A stretch of DNA of 64,000 nt from CBDANZ01 sp965197865 (lineage in GTDB: Bacteria > Acidobacteriota > Vicinamibacteria > Vicinamibacterales > CAVVIG01). The stretch spans positions 62,001 through 126,000 of the forward strand of contig CBDANZ010000004.1 of NCBI GenBank assembly GCA_965197865.1, read 5' to 3'. Every line of letters starts with the position of its first letter. Position 1 is the stretch's first letter. Both the position numbers and the translations under genes were made by a program. The notes under the pieces were generated by a model. It ran no database searches. It saw only the letters and a program-made list of their open reading frames with translations, and had not been told where the DNA came from. Shown in pieces: positions 32,336-40,489 of the stretch.

Positions 32336-33307
32336 ATGAAGCGAATCGCGGTGCTCACAAGCGGTGGCGATGCAGCGGGGATGAATGCGGCGATTCGGGC
32401 GGTCGTCCGTACCGGGCTGGACAAGAGCTGGGAGGTCTTCGGGGTTCGCCGCGGCTACGCGGGACTCGTAGCGGGTTCTATGACGCCACTGAACGCCCGC
32501 GATGTCGGCGGTGTGATTCAGCAGGGCGGTACGATGCTCGGTTGTGCGCGGTGTCCGGAGTTTGCGGTCGAAGAGACACGTCGCCGGGCCGTTGAGGCTC
32601 TGGAGCACCGGGGTATCGACGCCCTCGTCGTGATAGGGGGCAATGGATCGCAGGCCGGTGCGCACGCGCTCGCGAAGATGGGCGTGTCAGTCGTCGGTGT
32701 GGCGTCGACCATCGACAACGATCTAAACGGATCTGACATCAGCATTGGCGTCGACACGGCACTGAACATCGCGCTCGAGGCGATCGACCGGCTGAAGACG
32801 ACGGCGTCCTCGCACCAGCGGGCCTTTCTCGTCGAAGTGATGGGCCGCGGCTGCGGCTATCTCGCGTTGATGGCCGGCATCGCCGGAGGAGCCGAGGTTG
32901 TGCTCATTCCGGAAGTCGAAATGGAACCGGATCAAGTGGCTACTGAATTTCGGCGGGTCTACGAGCGTGGCAAAGCGCACGCCATCGCGGTCGTCGCCGA
33001 AGGCGCGCGTTACAATGCCGCTGCCATGGCGCGACATTTCGCGGAGTATCGGGACGCTGCGGGCTTCGATCTGCGTGTGACGACGCTGGGGCACGTGCAG
33101 CGCGGCGGCGCGCCGGGTGCGTTTGACCGTCTGCTCGGGACGCGACTGGGAGCCGCGGCGACCGACGGCCTGGCTCGCGGTGAGCACGGCGTATTGGTCG
33201 GGCTCGTCAAGGGTGAGATCACCAGCACGCCGCTCGCCGAGGTTGCGGGCGCGCAGAAGCGCTTAGCCCCGGAGCTGCTCAAGCTAGCGCGGGTTCTCGC
33301 GACGTGA
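32336..33307 (+). CDS. pfkA: 6-phosphofructokinase
   Basis: A 323-residue phosphofructokinase catalysing fructose 6-phosphate to fructose 1,6-bisphosphate. Motifs: nucleotide loop LTSGGDAAGMNAAIRAVV, GGTMLGCARCPEF, catalytic STIDNDLNGSD with SIGVDTALN, substrate MGRGCGYLALMAGIAGGAE, and LGHVQRGGAPGAFDRLLG. The E. coli GGDGS motif reads GGNGS here, an Asn at the Mg-ATP Asp position. The following Gly favours ATP over pyrophosphate as donor. No operon partner. Confidence 0.92.
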   Translation: MKRIAVLTSGGDAAGMNAAIRAVVRTGLDKSWEVFGVRRGYAGLVAGSMTPLNARDVGGVIQQGGTMLGCARCPEFAVEETRRRAVEALEHRGIDALVVIGGNGSQAGAHALAKMGVSVVGVASTIDNDLNGSDISIGVDTALNIALEAIDRLKTTASSHQRAFLVEVMGRGCGYLALMAGIAGGAEVVLIPEVEMEPDQVATEFRRVYERGKAHAIAVVAEGARYNAAAMARHFAEYRDAAGFDLRVTTLGHVQRGGAPGAFDRLLGTRLGAAATDGLARGEHGVLVGLVKGEITSTPLAEVAGAQKRLAPELLKLARVLAT

Positions 33308-33599
33308 ACATGGTGGCCTGACGACGTTATTTCCGTTGGCTCGGCCTCATGAAACAGGGGTCGTGCACGATGTCGATCTAGAGACGAAGCCACCGTAATG
33401 AAATTCGACGAGATACTCTTGATGACCGAACCGGCGATGTTCGGCAGATACTTTGATCCCGACTCACGCGCTGATGTGAGACTGGAACCATGCTACGCCC
33501 CACCCCAGTCAAAACCATGCCGGCGTTGCCTGCGGCTGGGCCCACAGCTCGCGGCTCGCGTAGCGAACTTACTAGAAAGTGTTCAGATCAAGATCAGTC
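33308..33599. other. spacer without a supported gene
   Basis: Contains one weak 69-residue frame (33398-33607, +, beginning KFDEILLMTEPAMFG) that runs into the convergent amidohydrolase gene. It has no recognisable motif and could be chance. Confidence 0.3.
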
Positions 33600-34499
33600 T
33601 CAGTTAAACAGCCTGTCGAAGTTGCCGCTAAAAATCTTCTGTTGCGTCGTCTCGTCCGTACCGATCGCCTCGAGGGCGGCCCTCTGAGCGTCGAAAACCC
33701 CGCGCTGCCAGCCGCGGGGAAAGAACGACGAGTCAGAGCCGAAGAGCAGGCGGTCGGGCCCGATGACGTCGAGAGTGCGACGGAACACATCGGGGAGCGT
33801 GAGGCCGGTGTAGTACTTGATCCAGGCATTGGAGCTGGACGTATCGAGATAAATGTTCGGGGTCAGATCCGCCGCCAGCAGCGCCTCGCGGAACAATCCA
33901 GCACCGAAGTGCGGAATAATGACCGGCAGGCGCGGAAACGCCGACGCCACGACCTGCACCGCGAGGGGGTCGCCCAGTCGGATGTCGAACCGACTGGCGA
34001 GCCCGAGCTTCTTGCGGACGCCCACCGACAGGACACCGCAGTGCACGAACACCGCCGTTCCCGGGTGAGCCGCAGCCAGCTCGAAAACCTGGAGCACGCG
34101 ATTGTCGTCCACCCGGTAACGGTGCATGGCCGGGAAGAGACAGAGACACCGTAGACTCAACTCGGTGACGGCCCGCTCGATGCGGGCGGCGGCGCCCTCG
34201 CGCGTCGGATCCAGCATAAAGAATCCGGCAAATCGCCCAGGATACCGCGCGACCGCCGCGGCCACCGACGGCTCATCCCCCGGCACGCTCGCGAGGAGCG
34301 CGGCGCGGGCGACGCCGTGCCGGTCCAGTTCCGCCACCCAGCGATCCGCGAGCGTCTCGGGTGTCCCGGGAGGATCCCACCCGAGCCGGCTCGTCACCGT
34401 AAGCGCAGAATCGCCTGGCGGCAGATCCTTCACTTCCAATGCGAGCGTCTCAAAGAAATGCTGGGAGAAGAAATGGCAGTGCACATCGTTGATTATCAT
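33600..34499 (-). CDS. amidohydrolase-2 family metal-dependent hydrolase
   Basis: A 299-residue TIM-barrel protein of the ACMSD/amidohydrolase-2 type. The first two metal ligands are in NDVHCHFFSQ. Later barrel ligands are plausible in VFVHCGV and VIIPHFGAG, and the catalytic Asp in RLLFGSDSSFFPRG. The reaction is unknown: the family includes decarboxylases and lactone or ring hydrolases. It reads away from the SelO fragment and converges on pfkA. Confidence 0.8.
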   Translation of the reverse strand: MIINDVHCHFFSQHFFETLALEVKDLPPGDSALTVTSRLGWDPPGTPETLADRWVAELDRHGVARAALLASVPGDEPSVAAAVARYPGRFAGFFMLDPTREGAAARIERAVTELSLRCLCLFPAMHRYRVDDNRVLQVFELAAAHPGTAVFVHCGVLSVGVRKKLGLASRFDIRLGDPLAVQVVASAFPRLPVIIPHFGAGLFREALLAADLTPNIYLDTSSSNAWIKYYTGLTLPDVFRRTLDVIGPDRLLFGSDSSFFPRGWQRGVFDAQRAALEAIGTDETTQQKIFSGNFDRLFN

Positions 34500-34626
34500 G
34501 GGCCGATTGTATTCTCGCCACGCCGCGTCACCTCATCGACGCGAGCACAGTTGCAGGTCGACCCGCCGCAGGTGAGCTCTTCGGGACACGGGTGCCAAGC
34601 TGGTAACCGTAACCGCGCGTTCAGGC

Positions 34627-34881
34627 TTACCACCGGCCCACGAATAAGGTCCCGGCCGGCAGTTCGTTTCCGGAAAAGACACGCGCCGCACGGCCTGCGT
34701 CCCGCGCGTCGACGGCAAGCCCGAGCTCTTCAGCGAGGCGCACGTCGAGGCGGAGCAGCAGCGGTGCCGGCACGGTAGCGGGGGGCCACGGCACGTAGAA
34801 CCCCTCGAGCTCGCGCGCGTAGGTATTGTCGAACGGGAGCGCCTCAACGGCGCTCGTGTGTGACTCGTGAATCGGCCTCAT
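34627..34881 (-). pseudogene. selO: N-terminal fragment of protein adenylyltransferase SelO (YdiU)
   Basis: ATG 34881 begins RPIHESHTSAVEALPFDNTY, then ARELEGFYVPWPPATVPAP and AARVFSGNELPAGT. This is the conserved start of the SelO/YdiU pseudokinase family, which AMPylates proteins in redox stress. The family's next motif (YAGHQFG) is absent: the frame stops after LFVGRW. About 80 of roughly 480-500 residues remain. Confidence 0.7.
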
Positions 34882-34957
34882 CTCATCGCTCCCAAGAGCA
34901 GCAGGGTCGCGAACCCGTATTGTCCCATCAGTCAGCCGAGAAATGCCGCAGGCGACC

Positions 34958-36397
34958 TCACTTCTCCCGCGGCCCAAGTACACCGCGGAGCTTGTGGCCG
35001 AGCGATCCGAACCCCTTCGCCGGCGCCGCATCCGTGCGTTCGGTGTACTCGCGTAGTTCCTCGGCCTCTTGCGCATCCAGAACCGCTTTGCGGCTGAGAC
35101 GAATGCGGCGGCCAGACGGATCCACCTCGATGACGACGACCTCGACGTCGGTGCCGACGGGAAACGCTTTCACAACGTCAGCTTCCCTGGTCACGCCTGT
35201 CTCGCTCAAGGGCATGAGGCCGATGCGACCCGGGGCGAGGAACACGAACACGCCGAACTTCTCGTGACGCTCGACCTTGCCCGTGAGGCGCGCGCCCCGC
35301 ACGATTGCGGACTCAGACGACACCGTCCCGCCGGCCCGTGCCGAACCCTCCTCAACGAGCGTGACGCCGATCCTCTTCTGCTTGGGATCGATGCTCAGGA
35401 TCTCGAAGGCGCCGGTCATCCCCACGGGGACCGACCGGGACCACTCCTCGCGTCGGCCCGTCGGGGCGAACGTGGAGACGTGCGCCAAGCCTTCAACTCC
35501 CGGTTCCAGCTCGACGAATGCGCCGAACTCCGCAATGCGCGTGACGCGACCGGCGCGCACCTGGCCGACCTCGTAGGTGGCGTTGACCTTCGACCACGGA
35601 TTCTCGGCGAGCTGCTTCAGCCCGAGTGCGATCTTCTGCGTGTCGTCGTCCACACGCAGCACCTTGACGGTGATCTCCTCTCCTGGTGCGACGACCTGCG
35701 ACGTGTCCGACACACGGGACCACCCCATCTCGGAGACGTGGAGCAGACCCTGCACGCCGCCCCCCAGGTCAACGAAGGCGCCGAAGTCGTGCACCGAGAT
35801 GACCCGCCCCGCCAGTACCGCGCCCGCAACGATCGATCCCCTGATTTCGGTGGCGCTCGCCCGCTGCTCCTCCTCGAGAAGCGCACGTCGCGAGACGACG
35901 AGGTTCTTGCCGCCTTGCTTGTACTCGATGATCCGGAACGTGTAAACGCGCTCTTCGTGCGTCGCCGGGTCCGTGGTCCGAACGGTGTCGATCTGAGACA
36001 TCGGACAGAACGCCCGCTCGCCGGCGATGCGCACCTCGTATCCGCCTTTCACTGTCCGTTCGACCTTGCCTTCCACCGGAAGACCGGCCTGGAACGCGTC
36101 ACTGAGCTGCCGCGCAGTGGCGGCCCCGCGCACCAGCCTCCGGGAGAGTGTCAACCCTCCCGCGGTCGACACCACCGTCGCCTGGATGCGGTCGCCGGCC
36201 GCGACCTCGAGCACACCGTCGGTGTTCTTCAATTCGGCAATCTCGATAAGGGCCTCGCCCTTGCCACCGACATTGACGAACGCCACCTCTCGGCCGATCG
36301 CGACGATCGTACCCTCGACGGTCTGTCCCCTCTCGTACTGCGTCGCCTTGACCGACGCTTCGAATAGGGCGGCGAAATCTTCCTCAGGCTCGCTCAC
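34958..36397 (-). CDS. S1 RNA-binding domain protein (ribosomal protein S1-like)
   Basis: About 479 residues with four recognisable S1 OB-folds: at residues 24-90 (GQTVEGTIVAIGREVAFVNVG), 190-260 (GAVLAGRVISVHDFGAFVDL then GGGVQGLLHVSEMGW), 277-350 (GQVRAGRVTRIAEFGAFVEL) and 370-440 (GARLTGKVERHEKFGVFVFL). A degenerate unit lies at 105-175. It is shorter than E. coli S1 (six domains) but typical of short S1 homologues that bind mRNA. GTG 36397 follows gaggag by six bases and is preferred to ATG 36481. Confidence 0.87.
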   Translation of the reverse strand: MSEPEEDFAALFEASVKATQYERGQTVEGTIVAIGREVAFVNVGGKGEALIEIAELKNTDGVLEVAAGDRIQATVVSTAGGLTLSRRLVRGAATARQLSDAFQAGLPVEGKVERTVKGGYEVRIAGERAFCPMSQIDTVRTTDPATHEERVYTFRIIEYKQGGKNLVVSRRALLEEEQRASATEIRGSIVAGAVLAGRVISVHDFGAFVDLGGGVQGLLHVSEMGWSRVSDTSQVVAPGEEITVKVLRVDDDTQKIALGLKQLAENPWSKVNATYEVGQVRAGRVTRIAEFGAFVELEPGVEGLAHVSTFAPTGRREEWSRSVPVGMTGAFEILSIDPKQKRIGVTLVEEGSARAGGTVSSESAIVRGARLTGKVERHEKFGVFVFLAPGRIGLMPLSETGVTREADVVKAFPVGTDVEVVVIEVDPSGRRIRLSRKAVLDAQEAEELREYTERTDAAPAKGFGSLGHKLRGVLGPREK

Positions 36398-36544
36398 AGC
36401 ACACTCCTCATGATGCCCTCCTATGCATAACGGAAGGATCTCCACGGTGCTCAGGCCGCGATCCGGTCCGGCTATGCACAAGATACCGCCGGCATTACAG
36501 CGGCGAAGCTGCCAACAAAAACTAGCATTTCAGCTGTTCGACGG

Positions 36545-36754
36545 GGCGATGTAACCGTATGGGTGTCACCAACGGCCGTGGCCACGTGGAAACCCGCCGT
36601 CGTTGGCACACGCGGAGGGCAGTTCAAGTACTCTGAACTTGCCATCGAAACCGCACTGACCCTCCGGCTCATTTTCCACCTGCCGCTCCGCCAGGCCGAG
36701 GGGTTTCTGACATCGCTCTTCGGGCTGATGGGATTCGACCTTCCCGCTGTTCGG
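36545..36754 (+). pseudogene. IS5-family transposase N-terminal fragment
   Basis: The frame VTVWVSPTAVATWKP, then FKYSELAIETALTLRLIFHL and PLRQAEGFLTSLFGLMGFDL, matches the N-terminal DUF4372-like region of IS5-type (IS1031/IS427-like) transposases. The match ends abruptly at about 36754 and the IS3 element starts 35 bp later. It marks the left boundary of the mobile island. Confidence 0.7.
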
Positions 36755-36788
36755 CGTCAGACCAAAGTGGACCACGTGAGGCCGTGAG

Positions 36789-38195
36789 TTAAGAGACACT
36801 TTCCTGCCAGGGGAGGAGGGTCCCCATGGTGAAGGCAGGATCGACGGAGAAGGTGGTTCGGGAGATTCGGCGGCGCACCCGCCGGAAGTTCTCGGCCGAA
36901 GAAAAGATTCGGATCGTCTTGGAGGGGCTGCGCGGGGAAGAGAGCCTCGCGGCGCTCTGCCGCCGCGAAGGCCTGGCGCCGAATCTGTACGACCGCTGGA
37001 GCAAGGAGTTCCTCGAGGCCGGCAAGAAACGGCTGCTGGGCGATACGGCGCGCGAAGCGACGTCAACGGAAGTCCAAGACCTGCGCCGCCAGAACAGCCA
37101 GCTCAAGCAGGTCGTAGCCGAGACCGTGCTCGAGAATCGCATACTTAAAAAAAGTCTCGTGGCGTCCGACTCGGGGGACGATACGTGCGACTGACGGCAC
37201 CTGAGAAACGCGAGGTCATCCGCCTCGTCGAGGACTCGGATCTGTCCGCACGGCGCACGCTGCGGCAACTCGGCGTGCACCGGTCCACGTTCTACGGGTG
37301 GTATCGCCGGTACACGAGGGCCGGCCCGGCGGGCTTGGCACCCGCACCGTCGGCCGGGCGCCGGCACTGGAATCGCATCCCCCCGCGCGTCCGCGGGCGG
37401 GTGGTCGCGGCGGCGTTGGCCGATCCCGAGAAATCCCCCCGCGAGCTCGCCTGGCAGTTCACGGATCGGGAGGCCCACGTTCTCTCGGAATCCAGCGTGT
37501 ATCGCATCCTCCGCGCCGAGGACCTGATCACGAGTCCGGCCTACGTGGTGCTCTCGGCGGGCAAGACCTTCGCGCATCCGACGCATCGGCCCAACGAACT
37601 CTGGCAAACCGACTTCACGTACCGGCAGGTCGTCGGCTGGGGCTGGTACTACCTGTCGACGGTGCTCGACGACTACTCGCGCTACATCCTCGCGTGGACG
37701 CTGCGGACGTCAAGGCAGGCGTCGGATGTCACCGAGACGCTCGACCTCGCCCGGGCCCAGGCCGGCGTGGACCGCGTGCGGGTCGTCCATCGGCCGCGCC
37801 TGCTCAGCGATAACGGCCCCTGCTATGTTTCGCAGGAACTCGCGGACTACCTGGACACGCACGGTCTGACGCACACACGGGGTGCGCCGTATCACCCGAT
37901 GACGCAGGGGAAGATCGAACGCTATCACCGGTCGATGAAGAACGTCGTGAAGCTCGAGAAGTACTTCCGCCCGGGGGACCTCGAACGCGCTCTGGCAGGC
38001 TTCGTGGACGCGTACAATCACCGGCGCTATCATGAGTCCCTGGACAACGTCACGCCCGCCGACGTCTACCACGGGCGGCGGCCAGCGATCCTGGCCCGTC
38101 GGGAGCCGATCAAGCAGCGGACGTTAACCGCACGACGGCGAGAGAATCTGAGGACGCCGCATCACGCGGCACAACGGCGGGAAGTGTCTCTTCCC
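36789..38195 (+). mobile_element. IS3-family insertion sequence (first copy)
   Basis: About 1.4 kb with imperfect terminal inverted repeats: AAGAGACACTTTCCTGCC from 36791 and its counterpart ending 38192 (AAGAGACACTTCCCGCC on the minus strand). It contains orfA and orfB with a -1 frameshift arrangement. No clear target duplication is visible, and the element's right edge falls inside the last codons of orfB. Confidence 0.75.
36826..37194 (+). CDS. IS3-family transposase OrfA
   Basis: A 122-residue helix-turn-helix protein (RRKFSAEEKIRIVLEGLRGE, then LAALCRREGLAPNLYDRWSK) with a leucine-zipper-like tail (LRRQNSQLKQVVAETVLENR). It binds the element ends. The run of seven A residues at 37145-37151 is a slippery site. 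A -1 shift there enters the OrfB frame with no intervening stop, giving the OrfAB transposase. Confidence 0.9.
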   Translation: MVKAGSTEKVVREIRRRTRRKFSAEEKIRIVLEGLRGEESLAALCRREGLAPNLYDRWSKEFLEAGKKRLLGDTAREATSTEVQDLRRQNSQLKQVVAETVLENRILKKSLVASDSGDDTCD

Positions 38196-38225
38196 AAACA
38201 GCCTCAGTGGTCCGGATTGGTTTGA
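37185..38225 (+). CDS. IS3-family transposase OrfB (DDE integrase core)
   Basis: A 346-residue rve-type recombinase. DDE residues: first Asp in LWQTDFTYRQVVG, second Asp in LLSDNGPCYVSQEL, Glu in MTQGKIERYHRSMKN. An N-terminal HTH (ARRTLRQLGVHRSTFYGWYR) is present. It overlaps orfA by 10 bp in the -1 frame. The last residues (QPQWSGLV) are read from beyond the terminal repeat. Confidence 0.92.
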   Translation: MRLTAPEKREVIRLVEDSDLSARRTLRQLGVHRSTFYGWYRRYTRAGPAGLAPAPSAGRRHWNRIPPRVRGRVVAAALADPEKSPRELAWQFTDREAHVLSESSVYRILRAEDLITSPAYVVLSAGKTFAHPTHRPNELWQTDFTYRQVVGWGWYYLSTVLDDYSRYILAWTLRTSRQASDVTETLDLARAQAGVDRVRVVHRPRLLSDNGPCYVSQELADYLDTHGLTHTRGAPYHPMTQGKIERYHRSMKNVVKLEKYFRPGDLERALAGFVDAYNHRRYHESLDNVTPADVYHGRRPAILARREPIKQRTLTARRRENLRTPHHAAQRREVSLPKQPQWSGLV

Positions 38226-38380
38226 CGACGTACACAGCGAGGGAGCGCAGGGCAGATGCACGGATGAGAGATAAGGATGTTGCTGAAACACTACTTGGCA
38301 CGGGGCGTCACAGCGCCCAAAGGACGGGCATTGACCGGGTCAGGTGACAGGCAAGAAGAGGACTGCAAGGGAATCACTCC

Positions 38381-39100
38381 GTGACGTCTCCCTTTACGCG
38401 CAAGGCGCTGGCATTCCTCCGGGCGCTCCAGCGGAACAACGAGCGCGAGTGGTTCCGCGCCCGCAAGGCCGACTACGAAGTCCACGTGCGCGCGCCGATG
38501 ATCGAGACGCTGGAATGGCTGGCACGGGACCTGCCGGCATTCGCGCCCGACCTCGTGTCGGCCCCGAAGGTGTCTCTGTTCCGGATCTACCGGGACACCC
38601 GCTTCAGCGCGAACAAGGCGCCGCTGAAGATCAACGCGGCCGCGTACTTTCCGCCACGGGGGGTCGCCCGCCACGCCGGGGCTGGCCTGTACTTCGAAAT
38701 CGCGCCGCGGGGGGTGTGGATCGGCGGCGGGCTCTACAGGCCGTCGAGCCCGGATCTACAGGCCATCCGGGCACACATCGCCGCCCATCACCGCGCCTTC
38801 TACCGCGTCGTCACCGCACCGGCCTTCCGCCGGGCGGCCGGGCGACTCGACGGCGCCTGCCTGGCCCGCGTGCCGCGCGGTTATCGCGCGGATCATCCGG
38901 CTGCCGAATACCTGCGGTACCAGCAGTTTTTCGCCGGGCGCCAGTTTCCGGCCGACCTCGCCTGCAGCCCACGCTTCTACCCAGCGCTCCTGCGCACCTT
39001 TCGCGCGCTCGCGCCCCTCGTGACGTTTCTCAACACGCCGCTGCGGGCGCGGCAGACTGCGTGGGATCTCCGCGACGGCCGGAGGCGCTCTCCGCGCTAG
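38381..39100 (+). CDS. DUF2461 domain-containing protein
   Basis: A 239-residue member of the TIGR02453/DUF2461 family of unknown function. Family signature: LAFLRALQRNNEREWFRARK at the start, KVSLFRIYRDTRFSANKAPLK, then LYFEIAPRGVWIGGGLYRP and FRRAAGRLDGACLARVPRGY. The start is GTG 38381. The stop codon TAG is the first part of the terminal repeat (CTAGCAG) of the adjacent IS1182-like element, so the original C-terminus may have been longer. Confidence 0.85.
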   Translation: MTSPFTRKALAFLRALQRNNEREWFRARKADYEVHVRAPMIETLEWLARDLPAFAPDLVSAPKVSLFRIYRDTRFSANKAPLKINAAAYFPPRGVARHAGAGLYFEIAPRGVWIGGGLYRPSSPDLQAIRAHIAAHHRAFYRVVTAPAFRRAAGRLDGACLARVPRGYRADHPAAEYLRYQQFFAGRQFPADLACSPRFYPALLRTFRALAPLVTFLNTPLRARQTAWDLRDGRRRSPR

Positions 39101-39108
39101 CAGTCCGT
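39097..39108. repeat. outer half of an IS1182-like terminal repeat, separated by IS1111 copy A
   Basis: The sequence CTAGCAGTCCGT is identical to the first 12 bases of the MITE ends. Its other half, GGTGAAA, is found at 40490-40496 on the far side of the IS1111 element. Together they reconstitute the MITE terminal repeat. Confidence 0.8.
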
Positions 39109-39360
39109 ATATGGACTCCTCCCGGTGATCAAGCGAGTGGGTCGTGACGGTCGGTCCTTCGCGTCGGTTGCGGTCGTATATCCGGCCTGTCCGTGGAGAG
39201 CCTTTGCCTCCTGGCCAACATGGATAGTCGCGCACCGCGGGCCAATCGTGGTGCCGGCGTCGAGCGCCAGGGCTGCTATCGGCCTGATGCGGTGCCGGTC
39301 GGACCGAAGGGCCATGTCAGGGTCACTCGCTCAGCATCTCGCGTGGAGGTGTAGCTCGGG
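39109..39360 (-). ncRNA. candidate seekRNA/bridge-RNA region of the IS1111 element
   Basis: IS1111-group recombinases use a guide RNA encoded in the non-coding part following the recombinase gene (established for IS110/IS1111). This 250-bp tail, identical in copies A and C where both exist, is the only place it can lie. It contains GTCCGTGG (39189-39196), identical to the eight target bases spanning the insertion junction. The RNA strand also has TAGCAG, matching the outer half of the target. The matches are short and could be chance. Exact ends and fold are not known. Confidence 0.35.
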
Positions 39361-40401
39361 TTACGCCGCGTCCGGCAGTGCGCAGGGCACATCCTTGTGC
39401 CAAACCGCCCAAACGAGTCGGCCGAGTTTGTTCGCCACGGCAATCGTGGCTTTGTTGTAGCCGCGCCGCGCGTGCACCGTCATCGCCCAGTGGTGCAGAC
39501 GCGTGAGGGGCTGCTGGGCCGCCCGGCGCCGGTGGGCCGACGCGAGCACCGCGCGCGCGCCGTGGGTGAGCAAGCACCGGAGATACACGTCCCCGCGTTT
39601 ACTGATCCCCCCGAGGCGCCGCCGCTGCCCACTCGAGTACTCGCGCGGCGTCAGGCCGAGCCAGCTGGCAAACTGGCGCGCGCGCCGGAATGCGTGGATG
39701 TGCCCGACGGTGCCGACGAGGGCCGTGGCGGTCAACAGCCCAATCCCGGGAATCGTCCGCAGTCGCATCACGACGGGGTCGGCGTCGGCCAGGGCGCGCA
39801 ATTCCCGTTCCAGGCCGGCAATCCGAGCCTCAATCGCCCGCACTTCCTCGTGGACGCTCGTGAGCACCTGCCGCAGATGCCTCGGCAACACGGTGGCCGC
39901 CTCGTCGAGCAGCACAGGCAAGGCCCGCAGCGCCGCACAGGCCCCCGCCGGCAGCAGCAGCCCCTGTTCCCGCAAGAGCCCGCGTAACACATTGATGCGC
40001 GCCGTCCGCGTCGTCATCCACTGCTCGCGCACCCGGTGCAGCGCCACGAGCGCTTGCTGCTCGACCCGCTTCACCGGGACACGGGGTATCTCGCCCGACC
40101 GGATCGCCTCGCGGATCGCCTCCGCATCCGCCCGGTCCGTCTTGTTGCGCCGCACGTAGGGCCGCACGTACGCCGGGGGCACGAGGGTGACGCGATGGCC
40201 GTGTTGCTGGGCAACCCGCCCCCAGTAGTGGGCGGTGCCACACGCCTCCATCACCACATGGGTCGGCGGCGTCTGCGCGAGAAAGCGGGCGAACCGTGCG
40301 CGGTTGAGTCGCTGGCGCGACCACACGCGCCACCGGGCATTGGCGATCGCCAGCTCGAACACGGACTTTGCCAGGTCAACGGCCACTGTCGTAGCATCCA
40401 T
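39361..40401 (-). CDS. IS1111-type recombinase (DEDD RuvC-like plus serine transposase_20 domain)
   Basis: About 346 residues from ATG 40401, preceded by a strong ribosome-binding site (aggagg). The N-terminal RuvC-like DEDD domain has DATTVAVDLAKSVFELA, with VVMEACGTAHYWG and RRNKTDRADAEAIREAI supplying further acidic residues. The C-terminal transposase_20 domain has MRLRTIPGIGLLTATALVGT, FASWLGLTPREYSSGQRRR, GGISKRGDVYLRCLLTHGAR, including the serine. An upstream in-frame ATG at 40461 is less likely. Confidence 0.93.
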   Translation of the reverse strand: MDATTVAVDLAKSVFELAIANARWRVWSRQRLNRARFARFLAQTPPTHVVMEACGTAHYWGRVAQQHGHRVTLVPPAYVRPYVRRNKTDRADAEAIREAIRSGEIPRVPVKRVEQQALVALHRVREQWMTTRTARINVLRGLLREQGLLLPAGACAALRALPVLLDEAATVLPRHLRQVLTSVHEEVRAIEARIAGLERELRALADADPVVMRLRTIPGIGLLTATALVGTVGHIHAFRRARQFASWLGLTPREYSSGQRRRLGGISKRGDVYLRCLLTHGARAVLASAHRRRAAQQPLTRLHHWAMTVHARRGYNKATIAVANKLGRLVWAVWHKDVPCALPDAA

Positions 40402-40489
40402 TTCGGTTTCCTCCTGGTTGTGACTGATGGGCATCAGCTGATGCGGCACATCATGCCGCATCGGAACCGGGAGGAGTCCATACCATCAT

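Larger units (their letters stand above)
39109..40489 (-). mobile_element. IS110-family, IS1111-subgroup element, copy A (intact, 1381 bp)
   Basis: Intact element with subterminal inverted repeats GGACTCCTCCCGGT (39113-39126) and ACCGGGAGGAGTCC (40466-40479), as in the IS1111 subgroup. It has no target duplication. It encodes one recombinase on the minus strand and a 250-bp non-coding tail (39109-39360). It lies exactly between the halves CTAGCAGTCCGT and GGTGAAA of an IS1182-like terminal repeat. Confidence 0.9.

Noticed and set aside
35069..36367. 432-residue plus-strand ORF
   Set aside because: Antisense of the S1-domain protein, which has clear S1 repeats.
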